Assembly (NCBI GenBank): GCA_017508895.1
Contig: JAFWRA010000137.1
Coordinates: 1 to 6,710 of the forward strand
Length of the DNA stretch: 6,710 bases
Origin: Bacteroidales bacterium
GTDB lineage: Bacteria; Bacteroidota; Bacteroidia; Bacteroidales; F082
Direction: 5' to 3'
The position numbers and the translations under genes are program-made. Positions 1-4,682 of this stretch are shown in pieces. The first letter of the stretch is position 1. Each line of letters begins with the position of its first letter. The notes below the pieces were generated by a model. The model saw nothing but the letters and a program-made list of their open reading frames with translations. It did no database searches and was not told where the DNA came from.

Positions 1-74
1 GCCCACGGATACACCGTGAGCATTTCCGCTTTCTTGTGCAGCATATGGGAATTGTCCAGATTTCCATCCGCTTG
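1..74. other. Left edge, unassigned
   Basis: The first 74 bases precede the 88-bp repeat and cannot be assigned. On the minus strand, downstream of the repeat's leftward promoter, one frame is open to the window edge, with possible ATGs at 44-42 and 23-21 (reading MLHKKAEMLTVYPW from the first). Another frame starts at an ATG at 67-65. On the plus strand a frame is open from base 1 to a TGA at 73-75 and could be the tail of a gene. The sequence is too short to choose. A leftward gene served by the promoter in repeat copy 1 is the most economical reading, but that is inference. Confidence 0.25.
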
Positions 75-162
75 AAAAGCAAAAACGCTTTATATCAATA
101 TGTTATATAATCAGTTATCTTCTGTGTTGGTATGTTCTTTTGGGTTATTGACTGCAAAGATA
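75..162 (-). repeat. 88-bp direct repeat, copy 1 (promoter plus leader)
   Basis: This stretch matches 695-782 at 84 of 88 positions. Bases 75-146 are identical, and the four differences are at 147, 148, 152 and 153. Read on the minus strand it begins with a TATCTTTG -7 box and continues into an AT-rich leader. The leader contains two small inverted repeats: TTATAT/ATATAA around a 9-nt centre (90-110) and AAAGC/GCTTT around a 6-nt loop (76-91). The copy lies directly behind the end of the DUF1016 region and points away from it, toward the left edge. Confidence 0.9.
155..162 (-). promoter_or_regulatory. Bacteroidota -7 box TATCTTTG, leftward
   Basis: On the minus strand this reads TATCTTTGC, an exact match to the Bacteroidota sigma-ABfr -7 consensus TAnnTTTG. 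No convincing TTG/TTTG -33 element lies 19-21 bp upstream, where the end of the DUF1016 region sits. The box is the start of repeat copy 1 and would transcribe a gene beyond the left edge. Because the box is conserved between both repeat copies it is likely functional, at least ancestrally. Confidence 0.45.
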
Positions 163-273
163 TTATTTTTCTCTTTCATTATTGTCTTTCTCTTTCCTGT
201 ATTCCTCCCAGTCGGCCTCGGTAGTGCTTTCCAGAAGGTACTGCCGCATCTCTTCTTCCGACGTATTCTCCAT
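163..273 (-). CDS. Acidic 36-codon frame, probable displaced C-terminus of the DUF1016 gene
   Basis: On the minus strand an ATG at 273-271 opens a 36-residue frame ending in TAA at 165-163. It begins MENTSEEEMRQYLL and continues with a charged stretch (DWEEYRKEKD, then NNEREK). Its composition is far more protein-like than the overlapping end of the 179-664 frame, which reads as basic, Gly/Arg-rich sequence with little resemblance to a domain. A TGA lies five codons before the ATG in this frame. Loss of one A from the AAAA run just upstream (near 277-281) would join the DUF1016 domain to this tail as ...LLTANLMENTSEEE. It is therefore either the original C-terminus after a one-base frameshift or a separate overlapping small gene. 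The function is unknown. Confidence 0.45.
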   Translation of the reverse strand: MENTSEEEMRQYLLESTTEADWEEYRKEKDNNEREK

Positions 274-664
274 GAGATTTTGCGGTCAGCAACCGCAAAT
301 TTCCATCTTCAAGATTTTCAACTATTTGTAATTTTGCGGTCGGCAACCGCAAAATGTCTTGCCGGTTGTTTTTCGCGATATAGTCAGCTATCACCTGACC
401 AATCTGCGGATATATGATATAAGTTAAACGGAACTCATACAATCTACGTTCACCAAGTCCTCGTCTATTGAGCCTTTTGGCCAAATTCTTCAGAAGATTC
501 TCGCCGTACTTGGCCCGGTCTTCGCCATGCTGTTCAAACTTCACAATATAAAACCCCACTAGCCAGTTTCGAGCAGTAACTGCGAGATTTATGGCATGCG
601 CAGTTTGTGCTTGCAACATGTCTTGCACCTGATTGATACGTCCGACTAATGATTCAAAGTTCAT
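179..664 (-). CDS. DUF1016 N-terminal-domain protein, short form, probably frameshifted
   Basis: The 161-residue frame starts MNFESLVGRINQVQDM. Residues about 1-95 resemble the DUF1016 N-terminal (YhcG-type) domain: a helical start, RNWLVGFYIVKFEQHGEDRAKYGE (about 32-55), then LLKNLAKRLNRRGLGERRL and LTYIIYPQIGQVI. Full-length DUF1016 proteins are about 330-380 residues and end in a PD-(D/E)XK nuclease-like domain, which is absent here. After the domain comes a linker with two near-copies, LRLPTAK and LRLLTAK, spaced 18 residues apart, each encoded by a DNA palindrome. From about residue 132 the sequence degenerates into basic residues while another frame (163-273) looks coding, so a one-base frameshift is likely. 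Transcription would come from the -7 box at 775-782 through a leader of about 100 nt. The gene is bracketed by the 88-bp repeats. The family is linked to DNA processing and mobile elements; the role of this short form is unknown. Confidence 0.7.
   Translation of the reverse strand: MNFESLVGRINQVQDMLQAQTAHAINLAVTARNWLVGFYIVKFEQHGEDRAKYGENLLKNLAKRLNRRGLGERRLYEFRLTYIIYPQIGQVIADYIAKNNRQDILRLPTAKLQIVENLEDGNLRLLTAKSHGEYVGRRDAAVPSGKHYRGRLGGIQERERQ
278..299. repeat. In-gene palindrome, copy A (DUF1016 linker)
   Basis: TTTGCGGT at 279-286 and ACCGCAAA at 292-299 form perfect 8-bp arms around a 5-nt loop. This 22-base unit differs by one base from the unit at 332-353, exactly 54 bp (18 codons) away and in frame. 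It encodes the LRLLTAK peptide of the DUF1016 gene. Confidence 0.85.
331..355. repeat. In-gene palindrome, copy B (DUF1016 linker)
   Basis: ATTTTGCGGT at 331-340 and ACCGCAAAAT at 346-355 form perfect 10-bp arms around a 5-nt loop. It is the in-frame sister of the unit at 278-299 and encodes the LRLPTAK peptide. The arms are strong enough to form a hairpin in mRNA or single-stranded DNA. Confidence 0.85.
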
Positions 665-694
665 CGTGTTGTTTTTCGTCTAACAATTACTATA

Positions 695-782
695 AAAAGC
701 AAAAACGCTTTATATCAATATGTTATATAATCAGTTATCTTCTGTGTTGGTATGTTCTTTTGGGTTGATGAGGGCAAAGATA
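695..782 (-). repeat. 88-bp direct repeat, copy 2 (promoter plus leader of the DUF1016 gene)
   Basis: This is the second copy of 75-162, offset by exactly 620 bp. The 72 bases at 695-766 are identical to copy 1. It lies upstream of the DUF1016 start codon (664), so it supplies that gene's promoter box and most of its 5' leader. The repeat plus the gene form a 620-bp unit (75-694), which points to a past tandem duplication or cassette insertion. Homologous recombination between the copies would delete the gene. Confidence 0.9.
775..782 (-). promoter_or_regulatory. Bacteroidota -7 box TATCTTTG for the DUF1016 gene
   Basis: The minus strand reads TATCTTTG, an exact TAnnTTTG match, about 110 bp before the DUF1016 ATG. 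The nearest -33-like TTTG on this strand (809-806) leaves a 23-bp spacer, longer than the usual 19-21. The hairpin or operator-like TTGAAC-N6-GTTCAA at 801-818 overlaps that upstream region, so the promoter could be regulated there. Confidence 0.55.
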
Positions 783-911
783 GACAAACTTTGGAAAATG
801 TTGAACAAAAAAGTTCAAATCCTTATAGACAATTGGCTTTGAGCGGCTCGGGATGACTGTTTTCGTGGGAAAAAAGTATCAAAAAGATAACATCAAAACA
901 AAAATCCATTT
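783..911. other. Intergenic region between the ORF6N gene and repeat copy 2
   Basis: This non-coding, A-rich stretch follows the stop of the ORF6N gene and precedes the leftward promoter. Its only visible structure is an inverted repeat, TTGAAC at 801-806 and GTTCAA at 813-818, separated by six A residues. It lies just upstream of the -7 box, so an operator is possible. The stem is only 6 bp and lacks GC-rich arms followed by a T run on the minus strand, so I do not call it a terminator. Confidence 0.4.
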
Positions 912-1904
912 TCACCTCACCATCCCCAAAATCACCTCAGGCGCCATGGTCATTTCGGTGACGGCACAAAGGCCTGTGCCGATGTCCTTCAGGCTGGCAC
1001 CCAACAAATAGACTTTGTCGTCTATGATTAGGAAACGGTCATGGTTGCGGTGAGGAAGCTGGATGAACGCTATTTTGGGATATTGGGTGTTATGTTTCTT
1101 CAGGTCGGTGAGGAATTGCTCATTATAACGGGTATGGATGGTCGCCGTCACTCCATCAGCCCGTTTTGTGAACATGGAAAGCACTCTGTCGTCAACGAAG
1201 TTGTCAATTAGGACAATCCTTTTACGTGCGCTCCGAACGAGGTCGGAGATGTAGGTCCATGCATCCCAGACACAGCCAGTAGGGAAAACTTGCTCTGCGA
1301 GCAATTTGGGATGATGTTTTTCTATTTTGTCAAGAATCAAATCGATTTTTTCGTCTGTTTCGATTTGGTGTTTCTCCAGATGCGCTATACGCATCAAAAC
1401 AGCTGCGTTCTGCATTATAAACCTCCGCATGGCGACGAAGGCATCTATTATTCTGATACTTATATCAACAGCTTTTTGACTATTCAGAACCGATGGTAGC
1501 ATTGAAACACCATATTCCGTAAACACAAATGGTTCGGTGGTGGAATGTTTCAAGGATTTGAACCGGTCGCAATTTGCGACCAGTTCCATCATCTCTTTCT
1601 TTGTTAACTGGAATCTGTATCTTTCAGGAAATCGCGCAATATTTCTTCTCACTTGTTCATTCAATCGTTTGGTTTCAACACCATAAATTGCAGCTAAATC
1701 CCTGTCAATCAACACCTGTTTTCCTCTAATAGTTAGTATAAGCTGCTCTATGTCATATTGGCTTGGAACCATTTCGTTTTTCTCAAGGTTATCACGTTTT
1801 GTGACCGCCTTTTCGAACCGGTCGCAATTTGCGACCACCTTTTCAAACTGGTTGCAGTTTGCAACCACCTCTTGTGTTTTGTCTTTTGTTGTTTTCTTTG
1901 CCAT
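912..1904 (-). CDS. ORF6N-domain protein with C-terminal PLD-like (HxR-x4-D) domain
   Basis: The protein has 330 residues. Residues 13-42 are a three-unit 10-residue repeat (VVANCNQFEK, VVANCDRFEK, AVTKRDNLEK). Residues about 48-140 form an ORF6N DNA-binding domain typical of phage-like and Bacteroidales proteins, with IRGKQVLIDRDLAAIYGVET, RFPERYRFQL and FVFTEYGVSML. Within it VANCDRFKS (109-117) repeats the N-terminal unit. Residues about 160-200 look helical or coiled-coil (MRIAHLEKHQIETDEKIDLI). The C-terminal part has RKRIVLIDNFVDDRVLSMF (228-246) and HDRFLIIDDKVYLLGASLKD (288-307), which resembles a phospholipase-D-like motif HxK-x4-D with Arg in place of Lys (H288, R290, D295). Such a domain may act on nucleic acid, but only one motif is visible. 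The gene lies upstream of, and in the same direction as, the DUF1016 gene. A mobile-element or defence-related role is inference. Confidence 0.8.
   Translation of the reverse strand: MAKKTTKDKTQEVVANCNQFEKVVANCDRFEKAVTKRDNLEKNEMVPSQYDIEQLILTIRGKQVLIDRDLAAIYGVETKRLNEQVRRNIARFPERYRFQLTKKEMMELVANCDRFKSLKHSTTEPFVFTEYGVSMLPSVLNSQKAVDISIRIIDAFVAMRRFIMQNAAVLMRIAHLEKHQIETDEKIDLILDKIEKHHPKLLAEQVFPTGCVWDAWTYISDLVRSARKRIVLIDNFVDDRVLSMFTKRADGVTATIHTRYNEQFLTDLKKHNTQYPKIAFIQLPHRNHDRFLIIDDKVYLLGASLKDIGTGLCAVTEMTMAPEVILGMVR
1565..1581. repeat. In-gene palindrome in the ORF6N core domain
   Basis: GGTCGCAA-T-TTGCGACC is a perfect 17-bp palindrome with 8-bp arms. The surrounding 23 bases (1560-1582) are identical to 1815-1837 near the other end of the ORF6N part of the gene. 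It encodes VANCDRF of residues 109-115. Confidence 0.85.
1781..1868 (-). repeat. 30-bp tandem repeat x3 with palindromic cores, 5' end of the ORF6N gene
   Basis: Three in-frame 30-bp units encode residues 13-42 (consensus VVANCDRFEK). The middle unit contains the perfect palindrome GGTCGCAA-T-TTGCGACC at 1820-1836. The 5'-most unit has a diverged version, GGTTGCA/TGCAACC at 1850-1866 with a 3-nt centre. The third unit is more decayed (AVTKRDNLEK) with only a short TCAC/GTGA remnant. The gradient of decay suggests successive duplication. The end coordinates are approximate. Confidence 0.75.
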
Positions 1905-1929
1905 ACCTATTTCTTTTTACATCATAGTG

Positions 1930-1937
1930 CAAAGAAA
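1930..1937 (-). promoter_or_regulatory. Possible -7 box (TTTCTTTG) of the ORF6N gene
   Basis: The minus strand reads TTTCTTTGCAC, which differs from TAnnTTTG at one position. It lies 26 bp before the ATG at 1904, a plausible distance. The nearest TTTG upstream (1956-1953) leaves only a 15-bp spacer, so the -33 is weak. Confidence 0.35.
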
Positions 1938-1970
1938 CAACATCCGTCAAGACAAAGCCGTTGAACAAAC

Positions 1971-2010
1971 GTTTGTAGTCGACAGCAGTCGTTTGTTGTC
2001 GTTTGTTGTC
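1971..2010. repeat. Four-unit 10-bp tandem repeat in the divergent intergenic region
   Basis: The units are GTTTGTAGTC (1971-1980), GACAGCAGTC (1981-1990), GTTTGTTGTC (1991-2000) and GTTTGTTGTC (2001-2010). All end in GTC, and three share GTTTGTnGTC. A period of about one helical turn between divergently transcribed genes could mark a regulator binding array, but simple slippage is equally possible. Confidence 0.6.
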
Positions 2011-2068
2011 GAGTAGTTCGCTGTAAATGAATGATTAAAACAAATTGATAAAGTAGCGGATGCCTAGA

Positions 2069-2098
2069 TTGCAGTTTTAACTATTATTCTTATCTTTG
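2069..2098 (+). promoter_or_regulatory. Promoter of the MBL-rubredoxin operon (TTG-N19-TATCTTTG)
   Basis: A -33 TTG at 2069-2071 and an exact TAnnTTTG -7 box, TATCTTTG, at 2091-2098 are separated by 19 bp, the expected Bacteroidota spacing. Transcription would start a few bases after 2098, giving a 5' leader of only about 10-20 nt before the ATG at 2117 or 2123. This is the best promoter in the window. Confidence 0.75.
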
Positions 2099-2116
2099 CA
2101 CTTTCGCTAAATATTT

Positions 2117-3064
2117 ATGTTTATGGACATCAAAGCAGTAAAATTCAGAAAAGACGGGTTCTATACCCAGCCCTTTGCCTTTGGTGGCGAGGAAGGACCC
2201 GATAAGTTCGACCGCAACATCCGCTATCGCGGCAGCTTGCAGAACTATGTAATTGACATGGGCTCGGAGGTGATTTTGGTGGATACTGGTCTTCCTGCTG
2301 GCACACCAGAGGAAAACCCCGATGAGAACTCACTTGCTTTCACCGGCAAGGACATCTGCAACTATATGGATGTCTTGGCCGCATTAGGCTACAAGCCCGA
2401 ACAAGTGACCAAAATCCTGCTCACGCATAAGCACGCTGACCATTCAGGCGAGCTCCGTTCGTTCCCGAATGCGAAGATCTATGTGAATGTCGACGAAATG
2501 CAGGCTGCCGAGTTGCAGGGCTTACCCAACCTGGTACCAGTGACCTTCACCGATGGGGCATATCACAACTTCCCCGACAGCCAGAAAATCTGTGACGGCG
2601 TGTGGCTCATCAAGGCCAAAGGACACACCAACGGCAACAGTCTTGTCATCGCCGAGAACGAAGGTCTGTACTATATGTTCCAAGGCGACATCACATACGT
2701 GGACGAGGCTCTTTATGAGAACAAACTTTCTGTGGTGTACGACGACCTTTCCGCAGCCCGCGAGACCTTGGACCGTGTGCGCGAGTTTGTGCGCAACAAC
2801 CCCACTATCTATCTCTCCACGCATTCGCCACAAGGCTATGAGAACTTGGAAGCCAAGCACGTGATGGACCTCGACCACCCCTACCCGACCACCCTTGCCG
2901 AAGTGAACTTTACAAAGAAAGAGGCCTCTGGTAAGTACATCTGCTCCATCTGCGGTTATGTCTATGACCCCGCTGAGCACGATGGCGTGGCTTTCGAAGA
3001 CCTTCCCGACGACTGGAAATGCCCGCGCTGCAAGCAAGGCAAGGAGAAGTTCAATAAGGCGTGA
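2117..3064 (+). CDS. MBL-fold metallo-hydrolase with C-terminal rubredoxin domain
   Basis: The 315-residue protein is a fusion. Residues about 1-255 are a metallo-beta-lactamase fold: VILVDTGLP (52-60), the metal motif HKHADH (H104, H106, D108, H109), H170 in KGHTNGNS, D191 in FQGDITYVD, and H236 in STHSPQG. The order and spacing resemble the AHL-lactonase/glyoxalase-II type. The ligand set is HxHxDH, not the HxExDH of flavodiiron proteins. Residues about 272-315 are a rubredoxin: [10 protein letters not shown] (C276, C279) and [17 protein letters not shown] (C302, C305), with the middle loop several residues shorter than in classical rubredoxins. Four Cys would bind one Fe for single-electron transfer, so the enzyme probably uses or passes electrons, or the rubredoxin serves a partner. 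The substrate is unknown. Two starts are possible, ATG 2117 or ATG 2123 (MDIKAVKF); the second may be the real one. It is the first gene of a three-gene operon. Confidence 0.88.
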   Translation: MFMDIKAVKFRKDGFYTQPFAFGGEEGPDKFDRNIRYRGSLQNYVIDMGSEVILVDTGLPAGTPEENPDENSLAFTGKDICNYMDVLAALGYKPEQVTKILLTHKHADHSGELRSFPNAKIYVNVDEMQAAELQGLPNLVPVTFTDGAYHNFPDSQKICDGVWLIKAKGHTNGNSLVIAENEGLYYMFQGDITYVDEALYENKLSVVYDDLSAARETLDRVREFVRNNPTIYLSTHSPQGYENLEAKHVMDLDHPYPTTLAEVNFTKKEASGKYICSICGYVYDPAEHDGVAFEDLPDDWKCPRCKQGKEKFNKA

Positions 3065-3071
3065 TTGGGGT

Positions 3072-3722
3072 ATGACCGACCTTCAAATTTCCAGTCCAGA
3101 AACAATGGAACGAGCCATTTGCGAGCTAGGCATCGTTCCGTTTTTCACCAGTGCCATCCCGGGCTATTCCATCAAGGAACTCACCCAGCCTGGGTTTTGG
3201 TTTGACGGCGAAGAGGACTCGCTCGGACCGTGGGACTGGAAGATCGACTGCCTCCAAAACGGTGGCATCGCCTACGGGAAGTTCCTCTGCGGAGGGAAAG
3301 CCGCCTTCGCGATGGTCCCATTCTACCGCGAACTGATGAATGTCCGCCGAACCACGACAACGCCCGACAAGAACGGCGAGCGCATTATGGAGTATCTCGA
3401 AAAGCAAGGCAGCATCACCATCAAGGAGGTGCGTGCCTTGCTTGGCGTGAAAAAAGGCCAAGCCGATGCGGCTATAGGCAAGCTGATGCAGCAGTGTCGG
3501 GTCGTCACGGGAGCCATCGAGCGCGTGTATCGAGGACCCAAACAGGTTTACAACGGCTGGCAGGTGTCGTATTTCTGCACGCCCGAGTCGCTGTTCGAAG
3601 ACTTCACCACGCTCCACACCGACCGTACCCCCGAGGAGTCGCTGGAGTTTTTGGTCGACCATATCACGAAACTGACGGAGGGAATGGCTACACGAAAGCA
3701 GGCTTTGAAGGTGCTGAAATAA
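3072..3722 (+). CDS. AlkZ-related winged-helix protein
   Basis: The 216-residue protein starts MTDLQISSPETMERA, 7 bp after the previous stop. In-frame ATGs further upstream lie inside the rubredoxin coding sequence and are rejected. Recognisable parts are GFWFDGEEDSLGPWDWK (41-57), GGIAYGKFLCGGKAAFAMV (64-82) and a winged-helix-like segment ITIKEVRALLGVKKGQADAAIGKLM (115-139), followed by WQVSYFCTPESLF (163-175). This pattern resembles proteins annotated as AlkZ-related. AlkZ is a winged-helix DNA glycosylase that acts on crosslinks and alkylated bases. At 216 residues this protein is much shorter than AlkZ itself (about 400), and the AlkZ catalytic QxQ motif is not evident, so glycosylase activity should not be assumed. 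It shares the operon with the MBL-rubredoxin gene. Confidence 0.6.
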   Translation: MTDLQISSPETMERAICELGIVPFFTSAIPGYSIKELTQPGFWFDGEEDSLGPWDWKIDCLQNGGIAYGKFLCGGKAAFAMVPFYRELMNVRRTTTTPDKNGERIMEYLEKQGSITIKEVRALLGVKKGQADAAIGKLMQQCRVVTGAIERVYRGPKQVYNGWQVSYFCTPESLFEDFTTLHTDRTPEESLEFLVDHITKLTEGMATRKQALKVLK

Positions 3723-3736
3723 CCCAAGGCAATCAA

Positions 3737-4111
3737 GTGAAACGTATAATTTACATAGTTTTAGGCTTTATTTGTGTGGGACTTGGCGCCTTAGGTGTGG
3801 TGGTGCCGGGATTGCCCACCACGCCTTTCCTCCTGTTGGCCTCGTGGCTTTTCTATCGTTCCTCTCCACGCTTGCAAGAATGGCTATTGCAGTCGTGGTT
3901 AGGGACTTACATCCGCAGTTATCGTCGTCGCGGCGGAATGACCTTAGCGCAAAAAGCCGGTGCTTGTGGCATCATGGTGGCGATGGTGCTGCTTTCCACT
4001 ATTGTTTTTATCCCTAAAGGCTCGGTGGCTCGCATCATTGTACCTATCGTCGGTGCCATCGGCGTGCTGACGGTTGTTTTTGCGGTGCCTAATGCCAAGG
4101 AAGAGGAATAG
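3737..4111 (+). CDS. DUF454 (YbaN-like) small inner-membrane protein, GTG start
   Basis: The 124-residue protein begins at GTG (VKRIIYIVLGF) 14 bp after the previous stop. No in-frame ATG lies in a sensible position, because the open frame upstream overlaps the AlkZ-like gene in a shadow frame. The N-terminal signature GLGALGVVVPGLPTTPFLLLASWLFYRSSPRL (16-47) is diagnostic of DUF454/YbaN. Hydrophobic segments at about 4-23, 27-40, 76-92 and 97-117 suggest three or four membrane helices, with a basic loop (IRSYRRRGGMTLAQK) between them. The C-terminus is short and acidic (AKEEE). The family is widespread and its function is unknown. It is the third and last gene of the operon. Confidence 0.85.
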   Translation: MKRIIYIVLGFICVGLGALGVVVPGLPTTPFLLLASWLFYRSSPRLQEWLLQSWLGTYIRSYRRRGGMTLAQKAGACGIMVAMVLLSTIVFIPKGSVARIIVPIVGAIGVLTVVFAVPNAKEEE

Positions 4112-4127
4112 TTTGTGCGTTTTTTTG

Positions 4128-4135
4128 TAGTTTTG
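4128..4135 (+). promoter_or_regulatory. -7 box TAGTTTTG upstream of the NimA-like gene
   Basis: TAGTTTTG fits TAnnTTTG exactly and sits behind a run of T residues, as TTTTTTTGTAGTTTTGCA. A clear -33 TTG at 19-21 bp is absent; a TTTG at 4112-4115 is only 12 bp upstream. The context is nearly identical to that of the box at 4683-4690, which supports both. Transcription should begin near 4140. Confidence 0.6.
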
Positions 4136-4140
4136 CAACC

Positions 4141-4185
4141 ATGAAATGGATTATTCTCATAGTCGGACATAAAATCATATCATAA
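4141..4185 (+). CDS. Possible 14-residue leader peptide MKWIILIVGHKIIS
   Basis: The ATG at 4141 opens 14 codons (MKWIILIVGHKIIS), and its TAA at 4183-4185 overlaps the ATG of the NimA-like gene by one base (TAATG). That arrangement would allow translational coupling. The ATG falls about where transcription should begin after the -7 box, so it might be leaderless or not translated at all. The hydrophobic peptide resembles no specific family. The evidence is position only. Confidence 0.25.
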   Translation: MKWIILIVGHKIIS

Positions 4186-4658
4186 TGGAATTCAGACCCA
4201 TGCGCCGATTCAAGCAGCAACTTCCTGACGAGGAGTGCGAAGCTATTCTGAAGGAGGCCTATCGCGGTTTCCTCTCCGTCGTTGGCGACGGCGGATATCC
4301 CTACACCATCCCAATCAATTTCGTGTATGCCGACGGGCACATCTGTTTCCACTGTGCTTTGGAATGCCACAAGATGGATGCCCTGAAAACTTGCGACAAG
4401 GCTTGTTTCACCGTGATCGACAAGCCCGTGCAAGAGCCTGGCGATTGGTGGTACCATGTGCGAAGCGTGGTTTGTTTCGGAAAGATTACGGTCGTTAAAG
4501 ATGCAGAGGAACACCTGTCGAAACTGCGACTGATAGGCGGCAAATATTTTCCCGAGGGTTACGACATGGACGGAGACATCCAAAAGAACGGTCACCGAGC
4601 CGCCATCCTCGATATGCGTGTCGAGCACATGACGGGCAAACGGGTGAAAGAGAATTAA
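4185..4658 (+). CDS. NimA-like pyridoxamine 5'-phosphate oxidase family flavoprotein
   Basis: The 157-residue protein has the split beta-barrel FMN-binding fold of the PNPOx-like/NimA family. MRRFKQQLPDEECEAILKEAYRGFLSVVG (6-34) is followed by GYPYTIPINFVYADGHICFHCA (37-58), HKMDALK (62-68), ACFTVID (73-79), WYHVRSVVCFGK (89-100) and a C-terminal helix plus strand (AAILDMRVEHMTGK). The N-terminal MRR...L plus GFLSVxGDxGYPYxxP pattern is typical of NimA-related proteins, some of which give 5-nitroimidazole resistance in Bacteroides. The length, about 155-160 residues, matches. Most chromosomal members have no proven role in resistance, so I do not assign a nim symbol. It is followed by a flavodoxin-fold reductase, which fits flavin chemistry. 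Confidence 0.82.
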   Translation: MEFRPMRRFKQQLPDEECEAILKEAYRGFLSVVGDGGYPYTIPINFVYADGHICFHCALECHKMDALKTCDKACFTVIDKPVQEPGDWWYHVRSVVCFGKITVVKDAEEHLSKLRLIGGKYFPEGYDMDGDIQKNGHRAAILDMRVEHMTGKRVKEN

Positions 4659-4682
4659 ATAATATAGAGGCGACTTTTTTTG

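Noticed and set aside
331..355. Rho-independent terminator
   Set aside because: The hairpin is inside a coding frame, has an in-frame sister copy, and lacks a following T run of useful length in either direction.
100..417. 105-residue plus-strand open frame spanning repeat copy 1 and the end of the DUF1016 gene
   Set aside because: It overlaps the repeat and the recognisable minus-strand gene, is very rich in Phe/Leu and has no motif. It is an antisense shadow.
75..782. Insertion sequence or integron interpretation of the 88-bp repeats
   Set aside because: There is no transposase or integrase, no terminal inverted repeat at the outer ends, and no target-site duplication is visible. The repeated unit is a promoter and leader.
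1781..1868. CRISPR-like array
   Set aside because: The 30-bp units are contiguous, translated and diverged, with no unique spacers.
2522..3037. 171-residue minus-strand open frame opposite the MBL-rubredoxin gene
   Set aside because: The plus strand there encodes clear metal motifs and a rubredoxin. The antisense reading has no domain.
3126..3662. 178-residue minus-strand open frame opposite the AlkZ-like gene
   Set aside because: It is fully antisense to a gene with recognisable family segments and operon spacing. No motif is visible in it.
3230..3736. Upstream extension of the DUF454 frame inside the AlkZ-like gene
   Set aside because: The extension is Arg-rich shadow sequence of the AlkZ-like gene. 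The family start falls at GTG 3737.
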